64,000 nt of DNA from Candidozyma auris (Eukaryota > Ascomycota > Pichiomycetes > Serinales > Metschnikowiaceae): assembly GCF_003013715.1 (NCBI RefSeq), contig NC_072812.1, forward strand, positions 1,488,001 through 1,552,000, given 5' to 3'. Positions 41,871 to 51,976 of this stretch are shown here, piece after piece (positions within the stretch are counted from its first letter, which is position 1; each line of letters begins with the position of its first letter). The notes under the pieces were generated by a model. That model saw nothing but the letters and a program-made list of their open reading frames with translations. It made no database searches and was not told the DNA's origin. The position numbers and the translations under genes were made by a program.

Positions 41871-43370
41871 ATGACGATCAAGTGTGACCTAGAAAAAAAC
41901 AGAGTCGAAGAATTGGACGAGCTCCTATCGATAATTCATCCCAAAATTGTGCTGTACGTGGCTCAAGCTGACCCAAACTCTCCAGAGTACAGGCAAGAGT
42001 CCTTGGGTACTTACCACGAGCCGCAGTCGTTAAAGAAAGTGTTCACCAGCAACGACACCATTTTTCAAAAAGGATTGAAAAATTCTAGAGATGAGCTTTT
42101 TCAGCAAATAGACAATGTGTTAAAGTATTCCGTGAACACCTGGAACCCTGGCTTTTTGGATAAGTTGTATGCCTCAACTAATCCTATTGGTGTGATCAGT
42201 GATATCATCTTGTCGGTACTTAACACGAACTCCCACGTATACACTGTTTCCCCTGTTTTGTCAGTGCTCGAAAACTTCATGGGAAAAAAATATGCTCGAC
42301 TCTTTTGGGAGAAGAGTTCCACTGCTGGTGGCCTCACATTCTCTGGAGGTTCGTGGTCCAACATCACTGCCATGCACATGGCCAGATCGCTCAAGTTCCC
42401 CGAGACGAAACTCGAAGGTAACAATGGCCGTAAATTTGCTGTGTTCACCTCGAAGCATTGCCACTACTCTGTCGAGAAGGCTGCCATTTTGCTTGGAATG
42501 GGCCAAAGGAGTGTATTCAAAGTCGACATAAATAAGGATGGCACGTTGAAGCCCGACGCACTTGATCTGGCCATTGAAGCTGCTTTGAAAGACGGGTATA
42601 CGCCGTTTTTTATCAACGCCACTGCAGGTACGACCGTTTTTGGGTCATTTGATGATTTGGAGGCGATTGGTCCCATTGCCAAAAAGTACAACTTGTGGTT
42701 GCATGTGGATGGTTCATGGGGAGGCAATGTAGCTTTCTCGAAAACGCACCGCCAAAAAGTCCGTGGAGTATGTAACGCTGACTCCGTGACCGTTAACCCA
42801 CACAAGATGTTGGGAACGCCCACCACTTGCTCCTTTCTACTCGTACGAGACGTGCGGAACTTCCAGACTGCAAATTCTCTCAGCGCCCCATACTTGTTTC
42901 ATGGAAGGGACAACGACGAAGAGAACCATGATTTAGCAGACGGAACCATGGGATGCGGCAGAAGGGCAGATTCGTTCAAATTCTACCTATCTTGGTTGTA
43001 CTATGGAGAAGAAGGCTTGAAGGCTCGAGTGGACCATGCGTTTGCCATTGTGGACTACTTCAAAAAAAAGATATCAAGCGTTCCAGGATTCGAGTTGGTG
43101 GTTGAATCGCCTCAGTGCTTGCAGGTATGCTTTTTCTACCGTCCGCCAGGTTACGACAAACAGACTTTGACAGATGTCACCCGATATGTCTCGCGAGAGC
43201 TTCACAAGCAAGGCAAGTACCTTGTTGATTTTTCTCCAGACACGTCTAAAGACACCAAGGGAGAGTTTTTCAGGGTTGTGTTCAACTCACCCATCCTCAC
43301 GGACAAGGTTGTGGACAATTTGGTGGAGAACATTGTTGCTATCGGGAAGCAATACAAGGCGAACCAATAG
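41871..43370 (+). CDS. Group II PLP-dependent decarboxylase (cysteine sulfinate/glutamate type)
   Basis: A 499-aa pyridoxal-phosphate enzyme of the glutamate/cysteine-sulfinate/aspartate decarboxylase family. The cofactor lysine is Lys312 in VNPHKMLG; upstream come FSGGSWSNITAMHMAR (the substrate-side loop region), ATAGTTVFGSFD and LHVDGSWGGNVAF with the PLP-binding Asp. The pattern FFINATAGTTVFGSFDDLEAIGP with HVDGSWGG resembles animal CSAD/GADL1 more than yeast Gad1 (a shorter, bacterial-type enzyme). The substrate is uncertain: candidates are cysteine sulfinate, aspartate or glutamate. The ATG at 41871 gives a start with no signal peptide, so it is probably cytosolic; an upstream TTG-initiated extension is ignored. 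It lies between PET191 and an UNC93-like transporter on the same strand, which need not be functional. Confidence 0.8.
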   Translation: MTIKCDLEKNRVEELDELLSIIHPKIVLYVAQADPNSPEYRQESLGTYHEPQSLKKVFTSNDTIFQKGLKNSRDELFQQIDNVLKYSVNTWNPGFLDKLYASTNPIGVISDIILSVLNTNSHVYTVSPVLSVLENFMGKKYARLFWEKSSTAGGLTFSGGSWSNITAMHMARSLKFPETKLEGNNGRKFAVFTSKHCHYSVEKAAILLGMGQRSVFKVDINKDGTLKPDALDLAIEAALKDGYTPFFINATAGTTVFGSFDDLEAIGPIAKKYNLWLHVDGSWGGNVAFSKTHRQKVRGVCNADSVTVNPHKMLGTPTTCSFLLVRDVRNFQTANSLSAPYLFHGRDNDEENHDLADGTMGCGRRADSFKFYLSWLYYGEEGLKARVDHAFAIVDYFKKKISSVPGFELVVESPQCLQVCFFYRPPGYDKQTLTDVTRYVSRELHKQGKYLVDFSPDTSKDTKGEFFRVVFNSPILTDKVVDNLVENIVAIGKQYKANQ

Positions 43371-44345
43371 ATGGTTAGTCGATTCCATGTACGCTTGGGT
43401 CGTACAAGACGTCTTAGACAGACGTATTTTGGAAATTAGACACAATAGAAACGCAAAAAGCTTATTCTCATGTAGCCAAGTGTAGGAAGATATATTATTG
43501 GGGCACTTCCAAAGTAACATGGGCCAGCGACGATGTTACATTTCTTGCCTCCTCCCGCTTGGCGAGCCAACGCTTATCATGTGCGGATTTATCGCTCTCG
43601 GACTGCCATCATGCAAGATAAGACCAGGTGCGACACACGAAATACAGTGGACGTTACGGTGTTGCAAAAACTCGTAGTTAGACAAAATCAATTTAAGACA
43701 TGGTTGCAAAAAAGTCCAGTGGCCGACGGTATACACTAAATGGGCTCTCTGCAAAGTATGCATTTGGACGCCTGCGAAGTCATATTTCCCCACACGCAAC
43801 AATGCAGCTCCCCTTCACAGCGCCGTAGAACCCTGCAGAGACATCGAGGATCATTGAATGGCAGACGTTGCAACATGACCAAACACTAATAAATAGAACG
43901 TAAGCTGCCATTGCAACATCGATGTTGCATTTGCCCCAGATCTCTCCAGGATTTAGACAGAATATTTCAGTGGGGTGCATCGAGGCAACAAGCTTCTGTC
44001 GTGCGAGGTAATGGACCACAAAATGTGTGTTTATGGGCGCGGAATCGTGCACCAGATCTATCGCTCGCTTGAGTTGTTAGTTGTCCAAGCGTTCAGTGCA
44101 AGCAAGACAGAATAGGTGACATTTCTAAATCTGATCGATTGTCACGTTGCGTATGTTAGGAGCATATTAGCGGTGAATGTGGATATCTTGTTGGCCGTTT
44201 CTCATCGTCCTTTCTCCTATCCTTGACATCTTGGCCCACTTTTGGGTATGCCCTTGGCTGATACATGAATATGGGCAGACGATGCAACCACGACGGCTTG
44301 CATCGGCTCAAGAGGTTTAATTTCGTCTCTCTCGTAAAGTCGTGA

Positions 44346-44365
44346 TTTTTTTTTTTTTTTTTTTT
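44346..44365 (+). promoter_or_regulatory. Poly(dT) tract upstream of the transporter
   Basis: An uninterrupted run of 20 T, followed by more T-rich sequence to 44390. Poly(dA:dT) tracts of this kind exclude nucleosomes in yeast promoters. It is 262 bp upstream of the transporter start. Confidence 0.6.
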
Positions 44366-44546
44366 AATTTTTTCTTTTCCTTCGTTGAAGAAATTTTTTA
44401 CTTCCTCTTGTAAGGTCTCACTTGCCAATCTGGCTGCGAAAAGAAAATGTAACATGGCAATGCCCGCTGCAACTCTTGCGTGCAGCACTCTTAGATACCT
44501 GGGGGAGCCGTGTACCTCATTATCTTTTTTGAGCCATTATCAACTT

Positions 44547-44554
44547 TATAAATA
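44547..44554 (+). promoter_or_regulatory. TATA box of the UNC93-like gene
   Basis: TATAAATA, an exact TATAWAWR match, 74 bp before the ATG at 44628. It argues for that start rather than any in-frame upstream ATG (44454), which lies before the TATA box. Confidence 0.6.
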
Positions 44555-44627
44555 CCCCTTCTCTCCCCATGTCCTCTTCTCTCTTGTCCTCTTTCTTATC
44601 ACAGATTTTTCCTCTCGACTTAGTTCA

Positions 44628-46187
44628 ATGACTGCCTCCCCTACTAAGTCAAACGATATTATCGTCGAGCTGTCGCCTCAGGACTCCACCATGACCCCCA
44701 CCACTGACTCGAAGCCTGAAGTCGAACATGAAGAGAAGCACATAGAGTTGGTCCACCACGACTTGAAGGAGTTGGAGAACTCTGGCTTGTGGTATCACAA
44801 GAGAATTGTTCCTTGGATTCCTCCTTACTCCAATTCCTTCGTGCAGATTGTCGTGATGTCGTTCGTTATCTTCTTGACCCCTGGTTGTTTCAACGCCATT
44901 ACTGGTATTGGTAACTCGGGTATCTCCGATCCAAAAGTCGCTGACAACGCCAACGTTGCTTTGTACTCTTGTTTCGCTACTATCGGTGCTTTTGGTGGTG
45001 TCATCTGTAACACTATTGGTGTCAAAGCGTGTCTTATGTTTGGTGGTACTGGTTACCTCATGTACACGGCTTCTCTTTTGTGTTTTCATGAAGTTCAAAA
45101 CAAGGGCTTCCCCGTCTTTGCTGGTGCTTACTTGGGTGTCTGCGCTGGTTTGACCTGGGCTGCTCAGGGTTCCATCGTCATGTCTTATGCTCTTGAGCAC
45201 AAGAAGGCTACTGCCATTATGGTAAACTGGGTGATTTTCAACCTTGGTGCTGTTATTGGATCCATCATCCCGTTGGCTCAAAACATGACTTCAGGTGAGT
45301 CTCACGTCAACGCCGGTACCTTCGTCATCTTTATGGTCTTGATGGCCTGCGGTGTCGTTTTGGCCGGATTCATGCTTCCCATGGACAAGGTCTATAAGTC
45401 TGATGGTACCAAAGTTATCGCTAAGAAGTATCCAAAGATAACCCAGGAGCTCAAGGGCATGTGGAAGGTATTGAGAACAGAAAAGAAGATCTACTTTTTG
45501 TTCCCCATGTTCTGTGCCTCCAACTGGTTTTACACTTACCAATTCAACAACTTCAATGGTGCTCGTTTCAATGTCAGAACTAGATCTTTGAACAGTTTAC
45601 TCTATTGGCTTACACAGATGATTGGTGCTATATTGATCGGATTCATGTTGGATTGGAAGAGATTCTCTAGACCAGTTCGTGCCAGAATCGGTTGGACCGT
45701 AATTTTCGTCATTGGAATGGTCACCTGGGGCGGTGGACTTAAATTTCAATTGGGCGTTACAAGAGAGAACGTTGAAGATATGGAACTCATCGATTTCCAC
45801 GATGGGGCTTACATTGGCCCAATGTTCTTGTACATGTGCTACGGTTTATTCGACGCTATTTTCCAATCTTACATTTTCTGGATCTTAGGTACTTTCTCTA
45901 ACAACCCTAAGAAGGTGGCATTATATGCATCGTTCTACAAGTCTTTGCAAAGTGCTTTCAACGCTATTGTCTGGAGATTGGATGCGCAACATACTCCATT
46001 CATGCACATGTTCACCAGCTCTTGGGCATTGCTGGCTGGCACAATGGTCATTGCAGCCCCATGTGTCTTTTTCATGATCACTGAGCACACTGCTGCAGAA
46101 GATGACGATATCGATGAGATTATGGACGAAGACGAGATTATCGCCGTGAAGTCCGTTGAAGAGTTGAAGGTTGCCAAGGAGGCATAA
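44628..46187 (+). CDS. UNC93-like major facilitator membrane protein
   Basis: A 519-aa polytopic membrane protein with about 10-12 hydrophobic segments, preceded by a 60-residue polar N-terminus (acidic, Thr/Ser-rich) and followed by an acidic tail (EDDDIDEIMDEDE). The VVMSFVIFLTPGCFNAITGIGNSG start of the membrane part, YLGVCAGLTWAAQGSI and CASNWFYTYQFNNFNGARFN are characteristic of the fungal UNC93-like (DUF895) subgroup. Substrates of fungal members are poorly known, so I assign none. The TATA box and strong Thr/Ser codon use suggest a regulated, well-expressed gene. The frame is open well upstream of 44628, but the TATA box lies between that ATG and the next upstream one. Confidence 0.85.
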   Translation: MTASPTKSNDIIVELSPQDSTMTPTTDSKPEVEHEEKHIELVHHDLKELENSGLWYHKRIVPWIPPYSNSFVQIVVMSFVIFLTPGCFNAITGIGNSGISDPKVADNANVALYSCFATIGAFGGVICNTIGVKACLMFGGTGYLMYTASLLCFHEVQNKGFPVFAGAYLGVCAGLTWAAQGSIVMSYALEHKKATAIMVNWVIFNLGAVIGSIIPLAQNMTSGESHVNAGTFVIFMVLMACGVVLAGFMLPMDKVYKSDGTKVIAKKYPKITQELKGMWKVLRTEKKIYFLFPMFCASNWFYTYQFNNFNGARFNVRTRSLNSLLYWLTQMIGAILIGFMLDWKRFSRPVRARIGWTVIFVIGMVTWGGGLKFQLGVTRENVEDMELIDFHDGAYIGPMFLYMCYGLFDAIFQSYIFWILGTFSNNPKKVALYASFYKSLQSAFNAIVWRLDAQHTPFMHMFTSSWALLAGTMVIAAPCVFFMITEHTAAEDDDIDEIMDEDEIIAVKSVEELKVAKEA

Positions 46188-46453
46188 ACGGTCATTCGTT
46201 GACAAAAACAGCAAGAAAATTAGTTACGCCTATTCATACACTGGCAGTCATTCTCCAAAGTTTAATGATTATTACGATTTTTAATTTAATCCGTATTTAC
46301 TAAAAGAAGCTGTAGTCAAAAGTAGATTCAGAATTCTCGAGATTGCACCACTTTTCGCACCCAAATGATATCTCCACATAAAGAGTGCACGCAAATTAGG
46401 TCATAGTTTCAATCACCGGGACAAGAGATAGACTTGGCCATAACCACCTCTCA

Positions 46454-49400
46454 ATGACAATTCAATTTATTCCTGGTGACCCAAACAGGTCGATTGACTG
46501 TCTCAGTCAGACACGATGGCGAAATCACCATATCATAGCTTATGGTTCTGGTAACAACCTAATCATTCTGACTAGAACTGATGGAAACAAAAGCATTCAG
46601 ACGATATACCTTGAGAAAGATCCCATCTCAATTGATATAAATTCCAAAACTGGAATCATCTGCATCTCTTCAGGCACCCTAATAATCGTGCTCAAGCCTG
46701 TTAATGAGTACATGTCCATACCAAAATGGACCGAAGCCCTTCGCATAAATAACGACAATTCCGAAGTGCTTTGCCTCAAGTGGTCAACTGATGAGGATGA
46801 ATTAGCAGTTGGGTCTACCAATTTTCTCTCATTGTACCATGTATTTGAGGAGTACGGTGAAATAAGGTATTCTAGAAGATGGCATATGAAACAAGCCAAC
46901 CCGACAGAACATTTAGATATAACAAAAGCAGCAGACAAAATTGTGACTTACAATTCCTCAACATTCGATAGCTTTGCAAAAATGTGGCAACGTATCAACT
47001 TCGGTGACTCCAACACCCTCTTTGAGCTAGATTTCCTACAGCACGATGCTGATGTTTGGCTCACTGGAATCCAGTGGCGCCCTTCAAATTACGACCGTGA
47101 AGATGATATTCATGCAATGGCTCATATTAAGAATTTGCGAACAATTATTCGGAACGATGACTCGAACGACGTTTTATACACCAGAACTAGTGATAATAAG
47201 CTTCATGTCTGGGCTACATTTGACTACAGTGGCCACTCCCATATCAAAAGGTGGACACTGTTGAGTCTAATTGATAAACTCACCTCGAATTATGTTACCT
47301 CTTTGATCATAGATAATCATTCTCTACAGCTATCATTGGTACCAGTACTTGAGAGTATCCGAACAAATAACAATATTACGAAAGCCTTGAATTCAGTTGA
47401 CCTACGGCTGTCCGATATTCTTCTTGTGTGGGGAAGCAACGGTGAGCTTGTCATTCATGCGATATCAAATATTGATGAGAATCCGCCTAATTCTGTCAAC
47501 CTCATCTATATCATGACAATTGAATGCAATAGGCACTGCATTCCAAACTATTCGACCGGCAAGGCTCTTCTCGCCGCCAAAAATGAACCTGTTACGCTGG
47601 ACGCGTTTCAAATTGCGTCAAACCCGATTATTGCAAGTCATTTTGTTTGCGCCAAGGAGTTCTTCCAATTCCTCATTCACGATAGAATCAAGAACACCGT
47701 ACGTTATAATGAGATTAGCATTACGAAGCTACTTGAAAAACCAAATAAGGCGGTGGCACTTAAAAGCAAGTATCAAGGACACGCCAAATCAATTCAGAAG
47801 CTCATTACTTCAACGTCTTCATTCGAAGGAAATATTTTGCTATCTATCCTGGGATATCCCGAGCATAACTATATTTGGGAGCCCTTGTTACTAGAACCCG
47901 AAAATCAGAAATTCATGTCTATCACGAAACGATTTCGTCTCAATGTCACAAGAGACGATTCCGATGATGCAGACCAGGGCATTCAGGACGCAATTCTCAT
48001 CAATGATATAGAATCAACCAAGGGCCCGCTCAGACATCACCTTGCTTTTGTGATAGAGAAGGGGGGATATGCTAGTCTTTGGGATTGTGATGGTGTAACC
48101 ATGGATGACAAAGATGCAGAGCTAATAGATCGTCAGGAGATATTAGATGACCAAAATGACAAGATAAGAACAGCTCCTCTAGCTTTTTCATTGCATGAAA
48201 TTGCTCCCAACGTTCATGGAATCATTGCCATCTTTCAGCATGATCTAATAAAGGCCTGGAAAGTCACAATTGATAACGGAAACATCTCTATATCCTACTT
48301 AGACGCTCAAAACCTTCCGGGTGAATACAAGGGCCATTGCCAAGTTTCCGCCGTGGACACTTACCTTGAGAAAGACATATCTGCTATTGATGAAAGAGGA
48401 GTTTTCAGATCTCTTTCGCCTGTGTTTTCTGAGAAGTCTGGCTCATTTGCATGGTCGCAGAATATTCAGATCCATACCAGGATCCCCAAATCATCAAACA
48501 TTCATGGAGCATCATTAATCAAGAAGTTAGCTCTTGTTGATGAATCTGGGTATGAGTTAACCATATGGGACACTCAGTCCGGCTTGTTGGAGTATAAAGA
48601 AGTCTTTCCAGAAAAATTCGGGAAAGTGAGAGATCTCGACTGGACCTTCACAGGTGCAAGCCATGAATCCACCAATGCAATCTTGTCGGTTGGATTTTCC
48701 CGATTTGTCCTACTCTACACCGAATTGAGATATGATTACACTAATCGAATACCTACGTTTGCTGTGTTGAAAAAAATAGATATTTCAGAGTTCACGTCGC
48801 ATGAAATAGCAGACCTGATTTGGATTGATGACGGCTACTTGGCAATTGCTTGTGGCAATCAGTTCTTCATAGATGACAAATGGGTTAACCTTACAGATTC
48901 GTCTACATCCTCTGCTAGCAAGTCTATTAACGACACTATCAAGCAACTAATGATCGGATATAATGCAGAACCCACAAGCTACCTTGTCTCTGATTTAGTG
49001 AGGATCTTGAACGGTCCCTTGCCCCTTTATCATCCTCAATTTTTGATTCAGGCACTATTTAACAACGAAGTAAAGCTAGTGGAAGAAATTCTTGTCAGGT
49101 TACTTCAAGTTTTGAGAGCTGATGAGCCAGTGAAGTGGAACCTTGATTTTAATTTTCTCGAGGCCATTATTCCAGAGAAGAAGCCAAAATTGAGGCGTCG
49201 TTTGTCGCAAATTGACGGGCTAATAAATGGACAGGTCGAGATTTTTAGCGTCTTCAATGACGTTGTTCTGAATCTCTTGGTGGAAAAGCTCACGAAAGTC
49301 TCACTCCCGTTGCTCACGAGGCATCAGCAAATCACGTTGACTAATGTGGTTACCATAGTCAACGATTTGTCGCAATTCAAAGGATCTATGGATGAGAATG

Positions 49401-50533
49401 GCTTAAAATTTTTACTAGCATTCAAGTTGTTCCAAACTTCTCTGAAGCAAAGTCGGCTTTCGATGCGAGACATAAGCTGGGCGCTACATAGTGACCAGAA
49501 GGAGATGTTGTTCTCTCACGTTGACACCGTCTACCATGGCCAAATGAGTTGGGAAAACGTCAAGCAAACGGGCTTAACTCGATGGGCTGACATCAACAGA
49601 CTCATTTCAATAGTGGAGAGTGTTGCCAGAAATGAATTTGGTAATAGCAGAGATCTCTCGGGGCTTGTCTCTGTCCTTTTCTTGGCTATAAAGAAAAAAC
49701 AAGTCCTCCTTGGCTTGTGGAGAACCGTTTTTCATCCTGAGAAGGATAAGGTGCTTAAGTTCATGAGCAACGACTTCACAGAAAAGAGATGGCAAACTGC
49801 AGCTCTGAAAAATGCTTTTGTTTTATTAGGAAGACACAGATATATGGATGCTGCATATTTCTTTCTACTTGCTGGCCTTGTCAAAGATTGCTGCATCACT
49901 TTATGTAATAAACTTGATGAAGTGGAACTTGCACTCGCTGTCTCAAGAGTCAATAAAGCCGAGGAAGTTACCATGCACATCATCGAGAATTACATCCTTC
50001 CTCAGGCGTTGCTTAAAGGTGATCGATGGATGACAAGCTGGGTATTTTGGCAACTCCGATTAAAAGAAATCTCCGTTCAGGCTTTAATTAAATCTCCTAG
50101 ATCCGTGGTCAAGAAGAATCTAGGACATTTTTCCGATGCTTTTAAAAAAGACTTTCAAGAGATGAAGTTTCAGGCTCAAAGCAAGAGTTTTCTTCGAGAT
50201 GATCCTTTACTAGCAGTTATGTTTGATAAGTTGAGAGCGTCTAAGCTGAACTACCTTGAGGGTTCACGAGCTGTTACGCAGGAGGAAGAGTTTGACTTTG
50301 TCATCAAAGTCAGCTCCATTTATTCGAGGATGGGGTGTGATTATCTTGGCTTACTACTAGTGAGAAATTGGAAGTTCTTAAATCCCCTCAATCAGTCTCT
50401 AAACACCAAACAATCACTGAACGGTAAAGACTTATTTCAAGAGTTTTCGGGACCAACCAGTGATTCCAAACTACAAGCCGACTCTGCTGCTTTCCAGGAA
50501 CCCGACATGAGTGCTTTCAGTTTCGGCTTCTGA
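46454..50533 (+). CDS. RAV1: RAVE complex subunit Rav1 (V-ATPase assembly)
   Basis: Scaffold of the RAVE complex, which promotes reassembly of V1 and Vo sectors of the vacuolar ATPase; the DmX/rabconnectin-3 family. 1359 aa, virtually the same as S. cerevisiae Rav1 (1357). The N-terminus TIQFIPGDPNRSIDCLSQTRW fits Rav1; WD40-like beta-propeller repeats are spread over residues 1-650 and the Rav1 C-terminal domain over about 700-1240. The start ATG at 46454 leads straight into the conserved segment. There is no splice signal at the 5' end. Confidence 0.92.
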   Translation: MTIQFIPGDPNRSIDCLSQTRWRNHHIIAYGSGNNLIILTRTDGNKSIQTIYLEKDPISIDINSKTGIICISSGTLIIVLKPVNEYMSIPKWTEALRINNDNSEVLCLKWSTDEDELAVGSTNFLSLYHVFEEYGEIRYSRRWHMKQANPTEHLDITKAADKIVTYNSSTFDSFAKMWQRINFGDSNTLFELDFLQHDADVWLTGIQWRPSNYDREDDIHAMAHIKNLRTIIRNDDSNDVLYTRTSDNKLHVWATFDYSGHSHIKRWTLLSLIDKLTSNYVTSLIIDNHSLQLSLVPVLESIRTNNNITKALNSVDLRLSDILLVWGSNGELVIHAISNIDENPPNSVNLIYIMTIECNRHCIPNYSTGKALLAAKNEPVTLDAFQIASNPIIASHFVCAKEFFQFLIHDRIKNTVRYNEISITKLLEKPNKAVALKSKYQGHAKSIQKLITSTSSFEGNILLSILGYPEHNYIWEPLLLEPENQKFMSITKRFRLNVTRDDSDDADQGIQDAILINDIESTKGPLRHHLAFVIEKGGYASLWDCDGVTMDDKDAELIDRQEILDDQNDKIRTAPLAFSLHEIAPNVHGIIAIFQHDLIKAWKVTIDNGNISISYLDAQNLPGEYKGHCQVSAVDTYLEKDISAIDERGVFRSLSPVFSEKSGSFAWSQNIQIHTRIPKSSNIHGASLIKKLALVDESGYELTIWDTQSGLLEYKEVFPEKFGKVRDLDWTFTGASHESTNAILSVGFSRFVLLYTELRYDYTNRIPTFAVLKKIDISEFTSHEIADLIWIDDGYLAIACGNQFFIDDKWVNLTDSSTSSASKSINDTIKQLMIGYNAEPTSYLVSDLVRILNGPLPLYHPQFLIQALFNNEVKLVEEILVRLLQVLRADEPVKWNLDFNFLEAIIPEKKPKLRRRLSQIDGLINGQVEIFSVFNDVVLNLLVEKLTKVSLPLLTRHQQITLTNVVTIVNDLSQFKGSMDENGLKFLLAFKLFQTSLKQSRLSMRDISWALHSDQKEMLFSHVDTVYHGQMSWENVKQTGLTRWADINRLISIVESVARNEFGNSRDLSGLVSVLFLAIKKKQVLLGLWRTVFHPEKDKVLKFMSNDFTEKRWQTAALKNAFVLLGRHRYMDAAYFFLLAGLVKDCCITLCNKLDEVELALAVSRVNKAEEVTMHIIENYILPQALLKGDRWMTSWVFWQLRLKEISVQALIKSPRSVVKKNLGHFSDAFKKDFQEMKFQAQSKSFLRDDPLLAVMFDKLRASKLNYLEGSRAVTQEEEFDFVIKVSSIYSRMGCDYLGLLLVRNWKFLNPLNQSLNTKQSLNGKDLFQEFSGPTSDSKLQADSAAFQEPDMSAFSFGF

Positions 50534-50688
50534 ACACACTAGCATTTATAACAACGCAAGCTTCGTATGAACTTCGTAGGGTACAAGCAATAGTTCAAGT
50601 TCTTTTTGATGAATACATTGATTAAAGGTAGAGACGAATGCGTTTTACAATTATAATCACACATGTAATGATAGAAAAATCGAAAGTT

Positions 50689-50698
50689 AAAAAAAAAA
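50689..50698 (-). terminator. Pol III terminator of tRNA-Arg
   Basis: Run of 10 T on the minus strand beginning just 3' of the tRNA gene, the usual Pol III stop signal. Confidence 0.75.
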
Positions 50699-50701
50699 TC
50701 A

Positions 50702-50774
50702 AACCCTACCCGGGACTCGAACCCGGAGTCTCCCGCTTAGGAGGCGGATGCCTTAACCATTTGGCCAGCAGGGC
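50702..50774 (-). tRNA. tRNA-Arg (anticodon CCT)
   Basis: 73-nt cloverleaf without intron. Acceptor GCCCTGC pairs with GTAGGGT; D-stem GCC/GGC; anticodon stem TCCGC/GCGGG with loop CTCCTAA (anticodon CCT, reads AGG); T-arm CCGGG-TTCGAGT-CCCGG. B-box GGTTCGAGTCC is intact. The acceptor carries a G1-U72 wobble and a U73 discriminator as modelled. A run of T on the minus strand (50689-50698) is the Pol III terminator. Confidence 0.9.
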
Positions 50775-50889
50775 TTAAACATGAGGATATGCATACAATC
50801 ATCAGTGATATAATCTTTGAGCAAAATTATATACAAGATCACCCAGCTTTTAAAATTTTCAGATTTCTTATCATTGAACAGTCCTATAT

Positions 50890-51870
50890 TTATATCTCTA
50901 TTTCATGGTAGAGTATACCCTCTGTAGCCTGTCCAAGTGCCCCTAACACCTTCACACTCGGATTCTCTTGATTTATATGATCTGAATTTGGCAATCTTGG
51001 ATCAAATTGGATAATTGCTGAAGAACCGGTGTACAAGGTATCTTTTTCGACTCCTGTACGATTACATATGACGATTGTGGTCTTCTTTGTCTTCCTGGGA
51101 AAGTGGTTCTTAGGGTGAGACAAAAATGGGAAGAACCGAAGAATCCAGTAGTTTACTGTCAGGACGCTTGTCTTATCCGCGTTTTTGATCGGGTAGGCAG
51201 GCTGATCTTCAAACTGTTTCTCTAAGCGTTTCCCATATTCTTGCTTCTCAGCCTCAGAAAGGTCGGGACTAATGGACGGTGAATTCTCTGAAAGCCACGC
51301 TGTTGGCACAAGTATTAACGAAGATTCATTTCTATAGCAGGCTGTTGCGAACTCATATTCGAAAAATGGTGCTTTAAACTTGTAGGGGTTCAAATCCATG
51401 CAAATACCCAAATTTGTTGTCACGTTGGCTTTGTTCTCACCCTTTCCGAGAAGAAGTTTGACCGGGCTAAACAGATTATCAGGATTTTCATCACATCCAA
51501 ATGCTTCGTCTGTCTCATATAGAAACGTTTTTCTGTAATTGTAAACTAGCTGGCCCAGCTTGTCAACAACCATAGCTGAATTGTAAATTTTGTCGCCAAG
51601 TCTCTCCGGGTACCCAATGATTGTCGTACATTCAAATTTCTCTGAAAGAAAGCGTGCAAGCAGCGCAGACGGTCCTGTTCCCGCTGCACAAAGGAATGGT
51701 TCGATCTCGTCCCTGGATGAGAAGTTGTAGCCAGTCACAGCAAACTCGGGAAGTAAGAGGAGATCAATATCATTTTTGATAGTCGAAACAAGCTGCTTCA
51801 CCTTAGCGACATTCGATTCCACCTTTCCCAAGCGGGCACTGAATTGAACACACGCAATTCGTAGCTTCAT
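50890..51870 (-). CDS. NTA1: N-terminal amidase Nta1
   Basis: Deamidates N-terminal Asn and Gln, producing the Asp/Glu residues that enter the Arg/N-degron pathway. A 326-aa member of the nitrilase/carbon-nitrogen hydrolase superfamily. The catalytic triad is visible: Glu42 in LLLPEF, Lys114 in YRKTFLYETDE and Cys157 in GICMDLNPYKF. YNSAMVVDKLGQLVYNYRK and GICMDLNPYKFKAPF match the Nta1 branch of the family rather than NIT1/NIT2. Slightly shorter than S. cerevisiae Nta1 (457 aa), mainly through loss of C-terminal material. The ATG at 51870 starts the conserved KLRIACVQFSARLG. Confidence 0.92.
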   Translation of the reverse strand: MKLRIACVQFSARLGKVESNVAKVKQLVSTIKNDIDLLLLPEFAVTGYNFSSRDEIEPFLCAAGTGPSALLARFLSEKFECTTIIGYPERLGDKIYNSAMVVDKLGQLVYNYRKTFLYETDEAFGCDENPDNLFSPVKLLLGKGENKANVTTNLGICMDLNPYKFKAPFFEYEFATACYRNESSLILVPTAWLSENSPSISPDLSEAEKQEYGKRLEKQFEDQPAYPIKNADKTSVLTVNYWILRFFPFLSHPKNHFPRKTKKTTIVICNRTGVEKDTLYTGSSAIIQFDPRLPNSDHINQENPSVKVLGALGQATEGILYHEIEI

Positions 51871-51976
51871 TTATGTGTTAGAGCTAGTATGAAAAAGAAG
51901 TATTTGGATTATTTACTTCTACTTCTATGAGTCGGTATATTTGTCAAACTGTGTGCGAACCGGTGCCTAACCACTT

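Larger units (their letters stand above)
43371..44627. other. Intergenic: UNC93-like transporter upstream region
   Basis: 1.26 kb between the decarboxylase and the transporter, both on plus. No recognisable frame (longest about 110 codons). It contains a 20-base poly(T) run at 44346-44365 and a TATA box at 44547-44554. No RNA gene was seen. Confidence 0.5.

Noticed and set aside
44649..45281. 210-codon minus-strand frame over the UNC93-like gene
   Set aside because: Antisense to a biased coding sequence, the same artefact as over PMA1.
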